Shown: positions 1 through 8,313 of the stretch, in pieces
How positions within the stretch are numbered: position 1 is the stretch's first letter
Layout of the letters: every line of letters starts with the position of its first letter
From: DASSFG01 sp035547915
Lineage (GTDB): Bacteria; Planctomycetota; Planctomycetia; Pirellulales; JAICIG01
Reading direction: 5' to 3'
Length of the DNA: 64,000 nt
NCBI GenBank assembly: GCA_035547915.1
Contig: DASZTS010000111.1
Coordinates: 1 to 64,000 of the forward strand
The notes under the pieces: generated by a model
What the model was told of the DNA's origin: nothing
The model's input: the letters and a program-made list of their open reading frames with translations, nothing else
The model's database searches: none
Made by a program: the position numbers and the translations under genes

Positions 1-9
1 GTCGTCCAT
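1..9 (-). CDS. Start of a leftward gene cut by the window edge
   Basis: Only the first three codons (Met-Asp-Asp) are inside the window. On the minus strand an AAGGAG Shine-Dalgarno sits about eight bases before an ATG, which is stronger than most start signals here, so a real gene probably begins and runs out to the left. It is divergent from the lipoprotein at 231, so bases 10-230 would hold both promoters. The product cannot be named. Confidence 0.5.
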
Positions 10-230
10 GATTGGATCTCCTTAAGCCTACCGCGGCCTTCCCTGCCGCCGGTACTCGCCCTACTTTAACGCTCCCAAACCAAATTCTCCTATTGAGCTT
101 TTTTGCACCCCGCCAACAAGCACGGAAGCTGGCGTGCACCCCGCAAGAAAGCCCGACAAAAACCGCCTTGTTCCGATCGGTCGGTTGCCGCTACACTGCG
201 TGCCCCTTTTTCCTGTTCAGGACGCCTGCC

Positions 231-518
231 GTGCCGCGAATTCCTTGCTGGCTGTTGGCGATGATGTTGATCGGGTCGGCCGGTTGCAGCAACGTTGGTC
301 AAGGAAAATTGATCAACCAAACCTTGCACCCGGGGCCCTGGCAGTACCAGACCAAGCAAGCCACGCAATTCGATCCCTACCCGGAACAATCGCTCTCCAT
401 GGGCCCGAAGGATTCCACGAACCGGCCGCGCGATTACGCAGAGCCGATTCCAGAAGCCTCGCGGGGCCGCTGGATTGTTACCCAGCCGGGGCAGGATTCG
501 ACGGCTAATCGCTGGTAA
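231..518 (+). CDS. Small secreted lipoprotein, function unknown (95 aa)
   Basis: The product starts with a short hydrophobic segment ending in a lipobox (Gly-Ser-Ala-Gly-Cys, Cys19), so it is predicted to be exported and lipid-anchored. The mature part is hydrophilic and rich in Gln, Pro and Asp, with no recognised domain. I chose the GTG at 231 because it places the signal peptide at the N-terminus; the frame stays open further upstream (to 12), but that extension is arginine- and proline-rich and not signal-like. No operon partner is visible. The protein could be a structural envelope component; nothing in the sequence indicates a catalytic role. Confidence 0.65.
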   Translation: MPRIPCWLLAMMLIGSAGCSNVGQGKLINQTLHPGPWQYQTKQATQFDPYPEQSLSMGPKDSTNRPRDYAEPIPEASRGRWIVTQPGQDSTANRW

Positions 519-887
519 GCCGTACCGCACATCGCGTTTAGAGGTCTATCCTCAAGCGAGCCGGGCGGCCCCACCGCAATGCATGGCCGCGGCACCAGCC
601 CTCTGCGGATTGCCTAATTGGCGCCGCCGATCCTCGACCGGCACGTGCAGCACGGCGCGTACTACGTGGCGAAAATCCGGATTGCCTCTGAATTCCTGTT
701 CTCCGGCGCTTTGCGGCATAGCGCAGAGTCGTATATTCCCGCTGAATCGCGCTCCTTGGGCAAGGAAATTGCAAGCGATTCGGGCAGGTACGTGGCGGCG
801 GGGGCTCTGTTGAGAATCATTTTCGGAGGCGGTTCTCAGATCGTTTTCTAGGACTGGCCATTGCCAGCCGCAGACCCAGGTGGAGCC
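519..887. other. Gene-free stretch with a Fur-box-like inverted repeat near its end
   Basis: About 370 bases with no convincing gene; the frames open here have no coding character. At 811-836 there is an inverted repeat (TGAGAA ... TTCTCA) whose left part, GAGAATCATTTTC at 812-824, differs at two positions from a core Fur-box half (GATAATCATTATC). It lies about 60 bases before the start at 888 and could be an operator or simply a hairpin. Confidence 0.3.
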
Positions 888-1430
888 ATGAAACGTCTCG
901 TATTGAGTTTTGCTGTAGTCGGAACGATGGCGCTCGCACAGGCAGAGACCTGTCGAGCCGGCGAGTCCAACCCGAAGCAAATGGTCGTAACCACACAGGG
1001 GGCGCCGATGATGCGAGGGTCGTCCACGTTGGCGACGCTGCCCGCCGGACATCGCTTCGAGGTGCTGCGCACGGAGGGGAAGTGGGTGGGCACGCGCACG
1101 ACCATCAATGGCCGGTCGGTCAGCGGCTGGCTCTGGCACGGGCAGGTGACCACACCGGAAAGGTTCGCGCAGATGTCTCGGGGCGCACCCGCTGCCCGCC
1201 GCTATTCGTACCAACCGGGCACAACCATGCGTCGCTACTCGTACGCGCCTGCGATCCCCGGCGCGAGCACGCCCTGGCGTGGCCCATACCCCTACGCCAC
1301 CAACACGCTACCGCCCGCCAACCGAGATTACATCACGGGTGGGATGCGTTCCGGTTCTCCGTTGATCATAGGTGCTACGCGTTACGGACCGAACTATTGG
1401 CGGGCTGACCGGAAGATCATCGGTTACTGA
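888..1430 (+). CDS. Secreted protein with an SH3-like domain (180 aa)
   Basis: An N-terminal signal peptide (about residues 1-24, MKRLVLSF then a hydrophobic core) precedes a domain at roughly residues 33-95 resembling bacterial SH3 (SH3b) folds: V-T-T-Q-G-A-P, then 'TLPAGHRFEVLRTEGKWVGT' and a Gly-Trp-Leu-Trp end. The C-terminal half is rich in Tyr, Arg, Pro and Gly with repeated R-R-Y-S-Y, suggesting a low-complexity surface or wall-interacting tail. The ATG at 888 was preferred over a TTG at 861 because it starts the signal peptide and has AGGTGGA just upstream. Its last 14 bases overlap convergently with coaB. A role in binding cell-wall polymers is inference. Confidence 0.7.
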   Translation: MKRLVLSFAVVGTMALAQAETCRAGESNPKQMVVTTQGAPMMRGSSTLATLPAGHRFEVLRTEGKWVGTRTTINGRSVSGWLWHGQVTTPERFAQMSRGAPAARRYSYQPGTTMRRYSYAPAIPGASTPWRGPYPYATNTLPPANRDYITGGMRSGSPLIIGATRYGPNYWRADRKIIGY

Positions 1431-2061
1431 TGCGGGGTGCGATCAATCGCCGCTGGATCGTGGCGGCGATGCCCCGGGCGACCGACTCTTTTCTTCCGTC
1501 GAGGGTTTCGATCACCTCACCACGCGTGTCGAGGATCTCGACACGCGTGTCGGCGGCGTGCATCGCCTCGGCGCCGTTCAATACCATCAAGTCGCAGTGC
1601 TTCTTTTCGAGCTTCGCCAGCGCCCGCAAGCGCTGGTCGTCGGTCTCTAGCGCAAATCCGACGAGCCATTGGTTGCGCTTCTCTGCCCCGAGCGTGGCGA
1701 TCACATCGGGCGTCTCGATGAGGTGTAATTCGAGCGGCGCGCCGGTCTTCTGAATCTTGCCCGGTTCCACGCGCACCGGGCGGTAATCGCACGGCGCCGC
1801 CACGCCGATAACGCCCTGACAGTTCGGGAAGAGGCGTTGGCTCGCGGCGAGCATCTCTTCCGTCGAGACGACGGGTACGACGTCGGCCTGCGACGGATAC
1901 TCGATTTCGACCGGGCCGGTGACGACGACAACTTCGTGCCCCAACTCGATCATGGCCTCTGCCAGAGCCCTACCCATGCGACCGCTCGACGCGTTGGTTA
2001 GATAACGCACGGGGTCGAGGTATTGCCGTGTCGGACCCGACGTGATCAAGATTCGCGACAT
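1417..2061 (-). CDS. coaB: Phosphopantothenate-cysteine ligase (CoaB domain only)
   Basis: Coenzyme A biosynthesis: joins 4'-phosphopantothenate and cysteine using a nucleotide triphosphate. The 214-residue product opens with the typical 'ILITSGPTRQYLDPVRYLTN' and an A-S-S-G-R-M-G nucleotide-binding turn, followed by 'GVAAPCDYRP' and 'LVGFALETD', all hallmarks of the CoaB half of the usual CoaBC fusion. The N-terminal flavin-dependent decarboxylase (CoaC) is absent, so it must be a separate gene elsewhere. The ATG at 2061 matches the family start; the frame extends to 2154 with unrelated arginine-rich sequence. No Shine-Dalgarno is evident. Confidence 0.88.
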   Translation of the reverse strand: MSRILITSGPTRQYLDPVRYLTNASSGRMGRALAEAMIELGHEVVVVTGPVEIEYPSQADVVPVVSTEEMLAASQRLFPNCQGVIGVAAPCDYRPVRVEPGKIQKTGAPLELHLIETPDVIATLGAEKRNQWLVGFALETDDQRLRALAKLEKKHCDLMVLNGAEAMHAADTRVEILDTRGEVIETLDGRKESVARGIAATIQRRLIAPRISNR

Positions 2062-2370
2062 CTCGGAGGCGGAATGGCTGGGTGTTGGGGCCGGATGATT
2101 TCTCCGACCGGAGTTTCTTGCCACGTGCGCGGCGACGGGCGGACGCCTTCTCAACAGATTAGCAGATTTCCGTTGCCAGCTTGATGCTCGGCCCGTAAGC
2201 TGTAGTTGTTGCGGGCCGGTGGCCGTTCTTGTGAGTCTTTTTCTACTGCCGGCCCGGATAAGCGGCAGAATTCAACAGAAGGTTTGTCCGCCTTCGAATG
2301 CCCGTCGGACGGCCCGGCGTGCACGGGGTCCATCGCGGTAAGGTATCGTCGGCGCCTCCAGAATAGACGC
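2062..2370. other. Divergent intergenic region between coaB and the PP2C gene
   Basis: About 309 bases separating two outward-facing genes. It must hold both promoters, but I see no -10/-35 pair good enough to call and no strong hairpin. Open frames crossing it are upstream extensions of the flanking genes and look non-coding. Confidence 0.4.
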
Positions 2371-3531
2371 ATGCGTTTCGAAGCCCGCACGTTCTGGTTG
2401 CCGAAGGATGCCGAGGAAACGGCCCAATACCAGGATGCCTTCGCCGTCGACGCCGAGACCGGCCGCGCCGCCATCGCCGACGGGGTCAGTTCGGCCATTT
2501 TCTCCGGTCCATGGGCCTGCCTCTTGTCTTTGGGGGCGGTTGCCGAGCCGCCTCCACTCGATGATACGGCCGCCTTTCAGACGTGGCTGGCCGAAAAACG
2601 GAACGCCTGGGCCGCGAGCGTCGACACCAGTAAGCTGACCTGGTATCAGCGGCCGAAGATGGTCGACGGAGCGATGACGACGTTGCTCTGGCTGGAGCTC
2701 GTACCAAGCGAAACCGGCGCGGATGGGCTCGCCACCCGTTATCAGTTGCGGACCTTTGCCATCGGCGACAGTTGCCTGTTCCACCAGCGCGCGGGCGAGT
2801 TGCTGTCATGGTTTCCGCTGGAGAATTCGGGGCAGTTCGGCCTCAATCCGGCCGTCGTGGCGAGTGTCGATCGGCAACTCGATCATTTGCTCGCGTTCAA
2901 GGCCGCCGAAAGGGAATGTCTGCCCGGCGATCTGCTCGTGCTGGCCACCGACGCCCTCGCGCTCTGGGCCGTCGAACGGCAAGAATCGGGAGAGGTCGTC
3001 GATTGGTCCCGTTACTGGGATTATTCCGACGACGACTGGCGCGGCGAGATCTTCGCCCTGCGCGACGCGAAGCAGATGCGGTTCGACGATACCACGCTCG
3101 TTCTGCTACGCGTGATCGAAGAGCGTCCCGTGCCGCCGATGATGCCGGTCGAACTCGTCGGCCCGGAACCAGCGACCCATGCCGACGAACTGCCGACCGA
3201 CTCGGTTGCCGAGACGTTCGAGCCCGCCGAAGCGTTGTCGAGCGATGCGGCCGTTGTGGAAGGGCCCGTTGTCGAGCAGACCGTCGCCGAAGAGGCTGTC
3301 GGCGCGGAGGCCGTTGTCGAGGAAGCTGCCCTCGAACAGGCCGAATCGTTGATAGAACCGGAGGCAAGGATTCAGGAAGGCACGCCGATTGCCGATGATG
3401 CGGCGAAGGGTGGAGATTCAAACGAAGTCATGCCCGCTAGGAGCGCTGGAGCCGCCCGCGCGGGTGCCGATGGCGCGGCGACGGCCGAGGCCGATAAACA
3501 TGTCGACGATGCCACCAGTGCCTCGAATTGA
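2371..3531 (+). CDS. PP2C-type protein phosphatase with acidic C-terminal tail
   Basis: A 386-residue protein whose first ~260 residues read as a PPM/PP2C serine/threonine phosphatase: 'QYQDAFAVD', 'AAIADGVSS', 'FAIGDSCLF', 'LVLATDALALW' and 'FDDTTLVLL' supply the metal-binding aspartates in the usual order. The DG motif is followed by V-S-S-A-I-F-S-G rather than the classic G-G-H/M-G form, as in variant PP2C proteins that act with VWA partners. Residues ~265-386 are a low-complexity Glu/Ala/Val tail. The ATG at 2371 begins the family homology. The 3' end overlaps the VWA gene by 32 bases in another frame, implying co-translation and a shared function. Confidence 0.8.
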   Translation: MRFEARTFWLPKDAEETAQYQDAFAVDAETGRAAIADGVSSAIFSGPWACLLSLGAVAEPPPLDDTAAFQTWLAEKRNAWAASVDTSKLTWYQRPKMVDGAMTTLLWLELVPSETGADGLATRYQLRTFAIGDSCLFHQRAGELLSWFPLENSGQFGLNPAVVASVDRQLDHLLAFKAAERECLPGDLLVLATDALALWAVERQESGEVVDWSRYWDYSDDDWRGEIFALRDAKQMRFDDTTLVLLRVIEERPVPPMMPVELVGPEPATHADELPTDSVAETFEPAEALSSDAAVVEGPVVEQTVAEEAVGAEAVVEEAALEQAESLIEPEARIQEGTPIADDAAKGGDSNEVMPARSAGAARAGADGAATAEADKHVDDATSASN

Positions 3532-5284
3532 TGCGTTCGCTGACCCGAAGCTGCGACGATTCGCCCTGTGGGGCGCGGCCGGCTGCCTGGCAGGGGCGCT
3601 CATCGGTCAGCTCCTGCTCGCGGCCACTCGCTCCAACGTCCTGACGGGCCGGCAGGCGGTCTGCCTGCTGATCGATTGCTCGGGCAGCATGCTCAGGGGC
3701 GGCAGCGGACCCGAAGGGGGCTTCGGGCAGAAGCTGCACGAAGTGAAGGTTGCCGCCGCGGGCTTTGCTTCTCGGCACGAGACGGCTGCCGACCGGATGG
3801 CTGTGATCGGCTTCGGCCAGACGGTACATCGCGCCACGGCGCTCACCGACGACACCAAACAGGTACAGACGGCCATACAAGGATTGTTCGACGGGGGCAG
3901 CACGGCGATGGACCTCGGTTTGGAATCCGCCGCGCGCGAACTCGATGCCTTGCCCGAAGGCTGGCGTGACGGCGGTGTGACGCGAAGTATCTTGCTGTTT
4001 ACCGACGGCCAACCCGACAATCCTCCGGCAACCCTGGCCGCGGCGGCTAAGTGCCGTCAGGCCGGACTGCGAATCGCAGCCATCGGCACGGGCGACGCCG
4101 CCACCGGGTTTCTCGCGCAGGTGACCGGCGACGAAAAGCTCGTTTTTCACGTCGGATCGGGCGATTTCGACGAAGGTTTTCGCGAGGCAGAGAAAGCCAT
4201 CTATGGCGGGTCGCTCGTAGAAGCGGGCAGTTCGCGGGAAGGGTTCTGGCGGAGCCTTCTGCGCACCGCCGGTTGGGGTCTTCTCGCGGCCTGCGGAATG
4301 TCGCTGGCTCTCGTGGCCGGGCAGAATCGTTATCTGCACCGCCCCGCCCTCACAGGCAAAGAAGCGATGGCGGCGGCCATTGGTGGTGCCGTGGCCGGAT
4401 TGTGCGGAGCCCTCGCCGGTCAGTTCTTATTCTCGCTCGCCGAGGCGACGGCCGCGCTGCCGGTATTGGGGTCTTTGGCTTCGGTGACGATGCCGCTCGC
4501 GCGGATTGTGGGCTGGAGTCTGATGGGGTTGCTGGCCGGCTGGGGCCTGTCGTGGTTCGTACCGAATCTCTTGGCGACCCGCGGGGCGCTGGGCGGTGCA
4601 ATCGGCGGCGCGGTCGGTGGCCTGGCATTCCTCATCGCTTCGCTCGCGGCCGGCCCGATCGGGGCCTTGACCGGTGCGGCGATTCTGGGGGCGGCCATCG
4701 GCATCATGTTGGCCTGGGTCGAGGCCGCCTTCCGTCAGGCGTGGCTGGAGGTGCATTACGGCAAGGAACTCATTACCGTGAGTCTCGGCAGCCAGCCCGT
4801 GAAGATCGGCAGCGACAACCGAGCCTGCCAGGTCTATGCCCGCGGTGCGCGTCCGCTCGCCTGCCAGTATACTTTCGCGGACGGGCACGTGACCTACGTC
4901 GACTTCGCCACGGAGAAATCTCAGCAGGTCGAGATCGGCCACGAGCAGGAGATCGGCGGAATTCGCGTCATCGTGCGAGGGTCACGCGATCACCGAGAGG
5001 GCGCGGCCGGCGCGCCCAACTCGGCGACACGTGTCACATCACCGCCGGCCCCGAAGGTAGCAAGGCCGTCGGCACCGGCGCCACCAGACGCGATCGCTCC
5101 GGAGGCCAAGGCCCCGGCGCGCACGATCACGGCACCGCCGCCACCGCCGCGCAAATCGACGTCTCCTTCGGCTCATCCGACCGAGGCACCGGCGCCGTCC
5201 ACCGCCGCCGAACCCTCGCCCACGGCGGGGACGCGCGTCATCCGGCCCGTGCCGCCGCCGCCACCCCCACGGAAGAAAGAATAA
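3500..5284 (+). CDS. Membrane VWA-domain protein with FHA-like C-terminal domain
   Basis: A 594-residue protein. Residues ~22-42 form a transmembrane segment. Residues ~52-240 are a von Willebrand factor A domain with an intact MIDAS (D59-C-S-G-S63, 'GGSTAMDLG' and 'LLFTDGQPDN'). Residues ~255-415 hold several hydrophobic, glycine-rich membrane segments. After residue ~420 comes a beta-rich stretch ('VKIGSDNRACQVYARG' to 'IGGIRVIVRG') resembling a degenerate FHA phosphopeptide-binding domain, then a proline-rich tail with poly-Pro runs. The start could be ATG 3500 or 3509, both inside the end of the phosphatase gene. A phosphatase plus VWA plus FHA-like domain suggests phosphorylation-controlled envelope signalling; no kinase gene adjoins it. 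Confidence 0.78.
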   Translation: MSTMPPVPRIDAFADPKLRRFALWGAAGCLAGALIGQLLLAATRSNVLTGRQAVCLLIDCSGSMLRGGSGPEGGFGQKLHEVKVAAAGFASRHETAADRMAVIGFGQTVHRATALTDDTKQVQTAIQGLFDGGSTAMDLGLESAARELDALPEGWRDGGVTRSILLFTDGQPDNPPATLAAAAKCRQAGLRIAAIGTGDAATGFLAQVTGDEKLVFHVGSGDFDEGFREAEKAIYGGSLVEAGSSREGFWRSLLRTAGWGLLAACGMSLALVAGQNRYLHRPALTGKEAMAAAIGGAVAGLCGALAGQFLFSLAEATAALPVLGSLASVTMPLARIVGWSLMGLLAGWGLSWFVPNLLATRGALGGAIGGAVGGLAFLIASLAAGPIGALTGAAILGAAIGIMLAWVEAAFRQAWLEVHYGKELITVSLGSQPVKIGSDNRACQVYARGARPLACQYTFADGHVTYVDFATEKSQQVEIGHEQEIGGIRVIVRGSRDHREGAAGAPNSATRVTSPPAPKVARPSAPAPPDAIAPEAKAPARTITAPPPPPRKSTSPSAHPTEAPAPSTAAEPSPTAGTRVIRPVPPPPPPRKKE

Positions 5285-5353
5285 CCTGGGCCGGGTGCCC
5301 TCCGGCGAGCGTCGAGACTTCGTCCGGCCGCCCTATCGTCACCGGCTAAGCGC

Positions 5354-6823
5354 TCAACGTCTCCGGCCTTGGTTCGCGGCGACGGCCGTGATCGTCGGTC
5401 CCCCGGGTGTCTGCGAGCCGCCGCTCCCGCCGGTGCTTCCGCTTCCGGATGTGTGCGAGGGTGGAACGATGACGTTGACGGAAGCCGTACCCTTGAGCCC
5501 GTTACCGTCCGTGGCAGTGAGCGTCTGCGTTCCGCTCGTGTTGAGGGTCACCCAGAAGATGTGCACGCCGTGGTCGCTGGCCTGGAACGTGTAGGTGATA
5601 GGAGCCACGGTCGCGTCACTCGTATCGGTCAGCGTCACGGTGCCCGTGTAGCCGGTCACGAGATGATTCGCCGAATCGAGGGCTGCCACCAGCACCGGCA
5701 CTTGCTTGCCCTCGATCGCGTTCTGGGGTGCCAGGACGAAGAGTTGCGTGGCGACCTGAGCCGGATTGACGTTGATCGTGATGGTGCCCGTGTCGGGCGG
5801 AGTGGCCGTATCGGTGGCGGAAAGCACCTGCGCACCGGTTGAATTGAACGTCATCTGGAACACGTGCGTGCCGTGGTCACCGGCCTGGAACGTGTAGCTG
5901 GCGGGCGCCACGGTGGTGTCCGTGGTGTCGGTGAGCGTCACCGTGCCCGTAAAGTTCGGGACTGGGCGGTTCGACGCATCGAGAGCCACGACGAGTACCG
6001 AATCGGGGGTCCCGACGGTGGCGTTGGGATTGGCCAGCACGGCGAAGTGTGTGGCCACGGGCGCCGGATTGACGTTGATGGTGATCGTGCCGGTATCGGG
6101 CGGCGTGGCGGTGTCGCTGGCCGAGAGCACCTGCGAGCCGGTTGAGTTGAATGTCACCTGGAACACGTGGGCGCCGTGGTCGCTCGCCTGGAACTGATAC
6201 GAGACCGGAGCCACAGTCGTGTCTGTCGTGTCGGTGAGCGTCACGGTGCCCGTAAAGTTCGGCACCGGGTGGTTCGACGCATCGAGAGCCACGACGAGTA
6301 CCGAATCGGACGTGCCCACGGTGGCATTGGCCTTGGCCAACACGGCGAAGTGTGTGGCCACGGGCGCGGGGTTCACATTCACAGTGATGGAGCCCGTGTC
6401 GGGCGGCGTGGCCGTATCGGTGGCGGTGATCGTATCGGGACTTCCCCCGGTCGCCAGCGTCACACTGAATAGGTGTGCTCCGTGATCGCTGCTGGTAAAC
6501 GTATAGCTGGCGGGTAAGGTATCACCTGTGCCGGTGCTGCCCAGGCTGACAGTTCCCGTGTAGTCGCGCACTACGTGGTTGGAGGCATCGAGCGCCACCA
6601 CCTCGAGCCCGGCTGGGCTGCCGGCGACGACGTTTTGAGACGCGTAGAGCGCGAAGTGGGTAGCGGGAGCGGCCGCCGAGGCGGCGGCGACGCCGTGCAA
6701 TAGAGCGCGCTCTTCGAGTAATTCGAGCCGCAGCCAAGAATCGAACGCGCCGCGGCGGGACGAGCGGACGGTCTTTGAAACGGACCGCTTCTTACGGCCG
6801 AAAAAACGATCGATAAACCTCAT
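5354..6823 (-). CDS. Secreted tandem-repeat (Ig-like) surface protein
   Basis: A 489-residue protein with a basic N-terminus and the motif L-E-L-L-E-E-R-A-L-L at ~residues 33-42, typical of the LEPR-XLL-type leader of large exported planctomycete proteins. Four consecutive ~101-residue repeats follow (about 54-155, 156-256, 257-357, 358-458), each starting A-T-H/Q and containing 'VALDASN', 'YTGTV' or 'FTGTV', 'SDHG.H.F' and 'TATPPDTG'; they look like beta-sandwich (Ig-like) domains. A Ser/Gly-rich linker and short tail end the protein. The ATG at 6823 has AGAGAGG eight bases upstream on the minus strand. Likely a surface or matrix adhesin; no ligand can be inferred. Confidence 0.8.
   Translation of the reverse strand: MRFIDRFFGRKKRSVSKTVRSSRRGAFDSWLRLELLEERALLHGVAAASAAAPATHFALYASQNVVAGSPAGLEVVALDASNHVVRDYTGTVSLGSTGTGDTLPASYTFTSSDHGAHLFSVTLATGGSPDTITATDTATPPDTGSITVNVNPAPVATHFAVLAKANATVGTSDSVLVVALDASNHPVPNFTGTVTLTDTTDTTVAPVSYQFQASDHGAHVFQVTFNSTGSQVLSASDTATPPDTGTITINVNPAPVATHFAVLANPNATVGTPDSVLVVALDASNRPVPNFTGTVTLTDTTDTTVAPASYTFQAGDHGTHVFQMTFNSTGAQVLSATDTATPPDTGTITINVNPAQVATQLFVLAPQNAIEGKQVPVLVAALDSANHLVTGYTGTVTLTDTSDATVAPITYTFQASDHGVHIFWVTLNTSGTQTLTATDGNGLKGTASVNVIVPPSHTSGSGSTGGSGGSQTPGGPTITAVAANQGRRR
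5753..6358. repeat. Two adjacent near-identical 303-bp coding repeats
   Basis: Repeats 2 (6056-6358) and 3 (5753-6055) of the surface protein are in register, each 303 bases, differing at about 12 of 101 encoded residues. Repeats 1 (6359-6664) and 4 (to about 5450) are more diverged. The pattern implies a recent duplication within the gene or ongoing gene conversion. Confidence 0.85.
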
Positions 6824-7161
6824 CGGATGCCTCTCTTCTCTGGAATGGCCAATTTGAACGGATGTGAGCCCCCTGGGCGCGCCGTGGCACGATGTGCCGG
6901 CCTTGCTCGTTCTCGCCGGGAGCTTGCCTACTGGCCGAGGCCGCTCCCGCACGGTGCCCCAAACGCGCTTTGCCAGCCCCTTCACACCATCGCTTTTACA
7001 AACCGATTACGGATGTGGCAAGAAATCGGTTCGGTTGCGCATCCCGAGAATAAACGTCTGCGCAGACTGCCGGCGCGCGCGAGTTTTCTTGCGCCCGGTC
7101 GGCGCCGGCTCGAACGTTCTTAAGAGAAGGGAACGGTCCGGATCCAAGACACCCGCGGTCT
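6824..7161. other. Gene-free region upstream of the repeat protein
   Basis: About 338 bases between two leftward genes; it must carry the promoter of the surface protein. A perfect 12-base palindrome GTCTGCGCAGAC lies at 7056-7067 and could be a regulator site, about 235 bases before the start codon. No clear -10/-35 pair or terminator is visible. Confidence 0.35.
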
Positions 7162-8313
7162 TTACGCGGCGGCTCGGATGTTCGACGGGGCGTCGAGTTT
7201 CCGCCGCATGCCGCGCAGGCGAGGCATGCGCACGACGAACTTCTTGACGGTGGCCGGTACTTCATGCGGCGGCACGACGAGCTCGTCGAGCAATTGCTCG
7301 ATCCGTGCGTGGACGTCGTGAAAGAAACTCCATTGATTGACGCCGCCGTTGTACACGAGGCGATCTTTACAGAAGCTCGTCCGCAGGTCGTCGTAGATCC
7401 GCGTCAAGCGCCCGCAGAGTTCTTCGAAGGCGAGCAACGGCTCCGGCACCCCGCCACGTGGTAGGGCGGAATGAACATACTTCCTATCGAGCGTTCCCGG
7501 CTCGATGCGGATAGGGGCCTCGAGCCAGTCGGAAAGGCTCGCGATCAGCGTGGGTTTCAAGTCGTCGAAGAATACCATTCTCGAATCGGCGAAGATCTGG
7601 TAGGCATCGAGCAACAGCGCCGTAGTGCGGAGCCACGTTTCGAACAATCTCGGGATGGGCGCTTCAGGAAACATTCTGTGCATCGACCAAAGCGATTCGA
7701 CGGGTGTCCTCATGATGAGGACGTATCGCGAGTGTGCGAAGTGCTTGCTCTGGAAGTCGAGATAGCGTTGGCACCAGTCCGGCGGAAAATCCTGCGGTCC
7801 GAACGCCACCTTCTCTCCCACGAACCGGTATTCACGCTGTAGGCGGCACATTAAGCCAAGGGGCCCGAACTCGGGGGCAATCGCGGGCGGCACATACGTT
7901 CCCTTCCGCCGGCGGTTACCCAGCGACGCTTGGCGGTCGTTGAAGAAGCGCGAGAAATCGGCGACGCCCTCGTGCAAGAAAAAGTAGGGCTCCTCCAAGA
8001 GCATGACTTCGGACGCGCGGTTCAAGCACCGCGTGAGAATCGTGGTGCCCGAACGCGCGCAGCCGACCACAAACAATCCATGTTGAGCCAGCGAGCGCAG
8101 CGCCGCACCATTGCTCCCACACGACGGGCCGCTTGTCGACGGGTTACCGGGTGACACTCCTAACGCCGGCACGGGGCCTAGGCTTTCGCTGGCCGCGATC
8201 GCAACGCTCAGGTGCCGCAGCAGCTCGTTCGTCTGCTGCAACTGCTCGTGAAGTTGGCTGCTGCCGAGTAGTCGATGCACATTGCTAACTAACCAGCTTC
8301 TCAGCGTTCCCAT
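7162..8313 (-). CDS. Sulfotransferase family protein
   Basis: A 383-residue protein with the two PAPS-binding signatures: the 5'-phosphosulfate loop 'VGCARSGTTIL' (~residues 83-93) and a 3'-phosphate motif around 'RYVLIMRTPVESLWSMHRMF'. It should transfer sulfate from PAPS to a hydroxyl or amine; the acceptor cannot be predicted. The first ~75 residues are a poorly conserved, partly helical extension. The ATG at 8313 was used. It stands alone on the minus strand with more than 400 bases upstream, so it is probably monocistronic. Planctomycetes carry many sulfotransferases and sulfatases, but a link to sulfated polysaccharide metabolism here is inference. Confidence 0.82.
   Translation of the reverse strand: MGTLRSWLVSNVHRLLGSSQLHEQLQQTNELLRHLSVAIAASESLGPVPALGVSPGNPSTSGPSCGSNGAALRSLAQHGLFVVGCARSGTTILTRCLNRASEVMLLEEPYFFLHEGVADFSRFFNDRQASLGNRRRKGTYVPPAIAPEFGPLGLMCRLQREYRFVGEKVAFGPQDFPPDWCQRYLDFQSKHFAHSRYVLIMRTPVESLWSMHRMFPEAPIPRLFETWLRTTALLLDAYQIFADSRMVFFDDLKPTLIASLSDWLEAPIRIEPGTLDRKYVHSALPRGGVPEPLLAFEELCGRLTRIYDDLRTSFCKDRLVYNGGVNQWSFFHDVHARIEQLLDELVVPPHEVPATVKKFVVRMPRLRGMRRKLDAPSNIRAAA

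Noticed and set aside
4051..5349. A 432-residue plus-strand frame inside the VWA gene
   Set aside because: It is Arg/Gly-rich, as expected for an off-frame reading of the GC-rich VWA gene.
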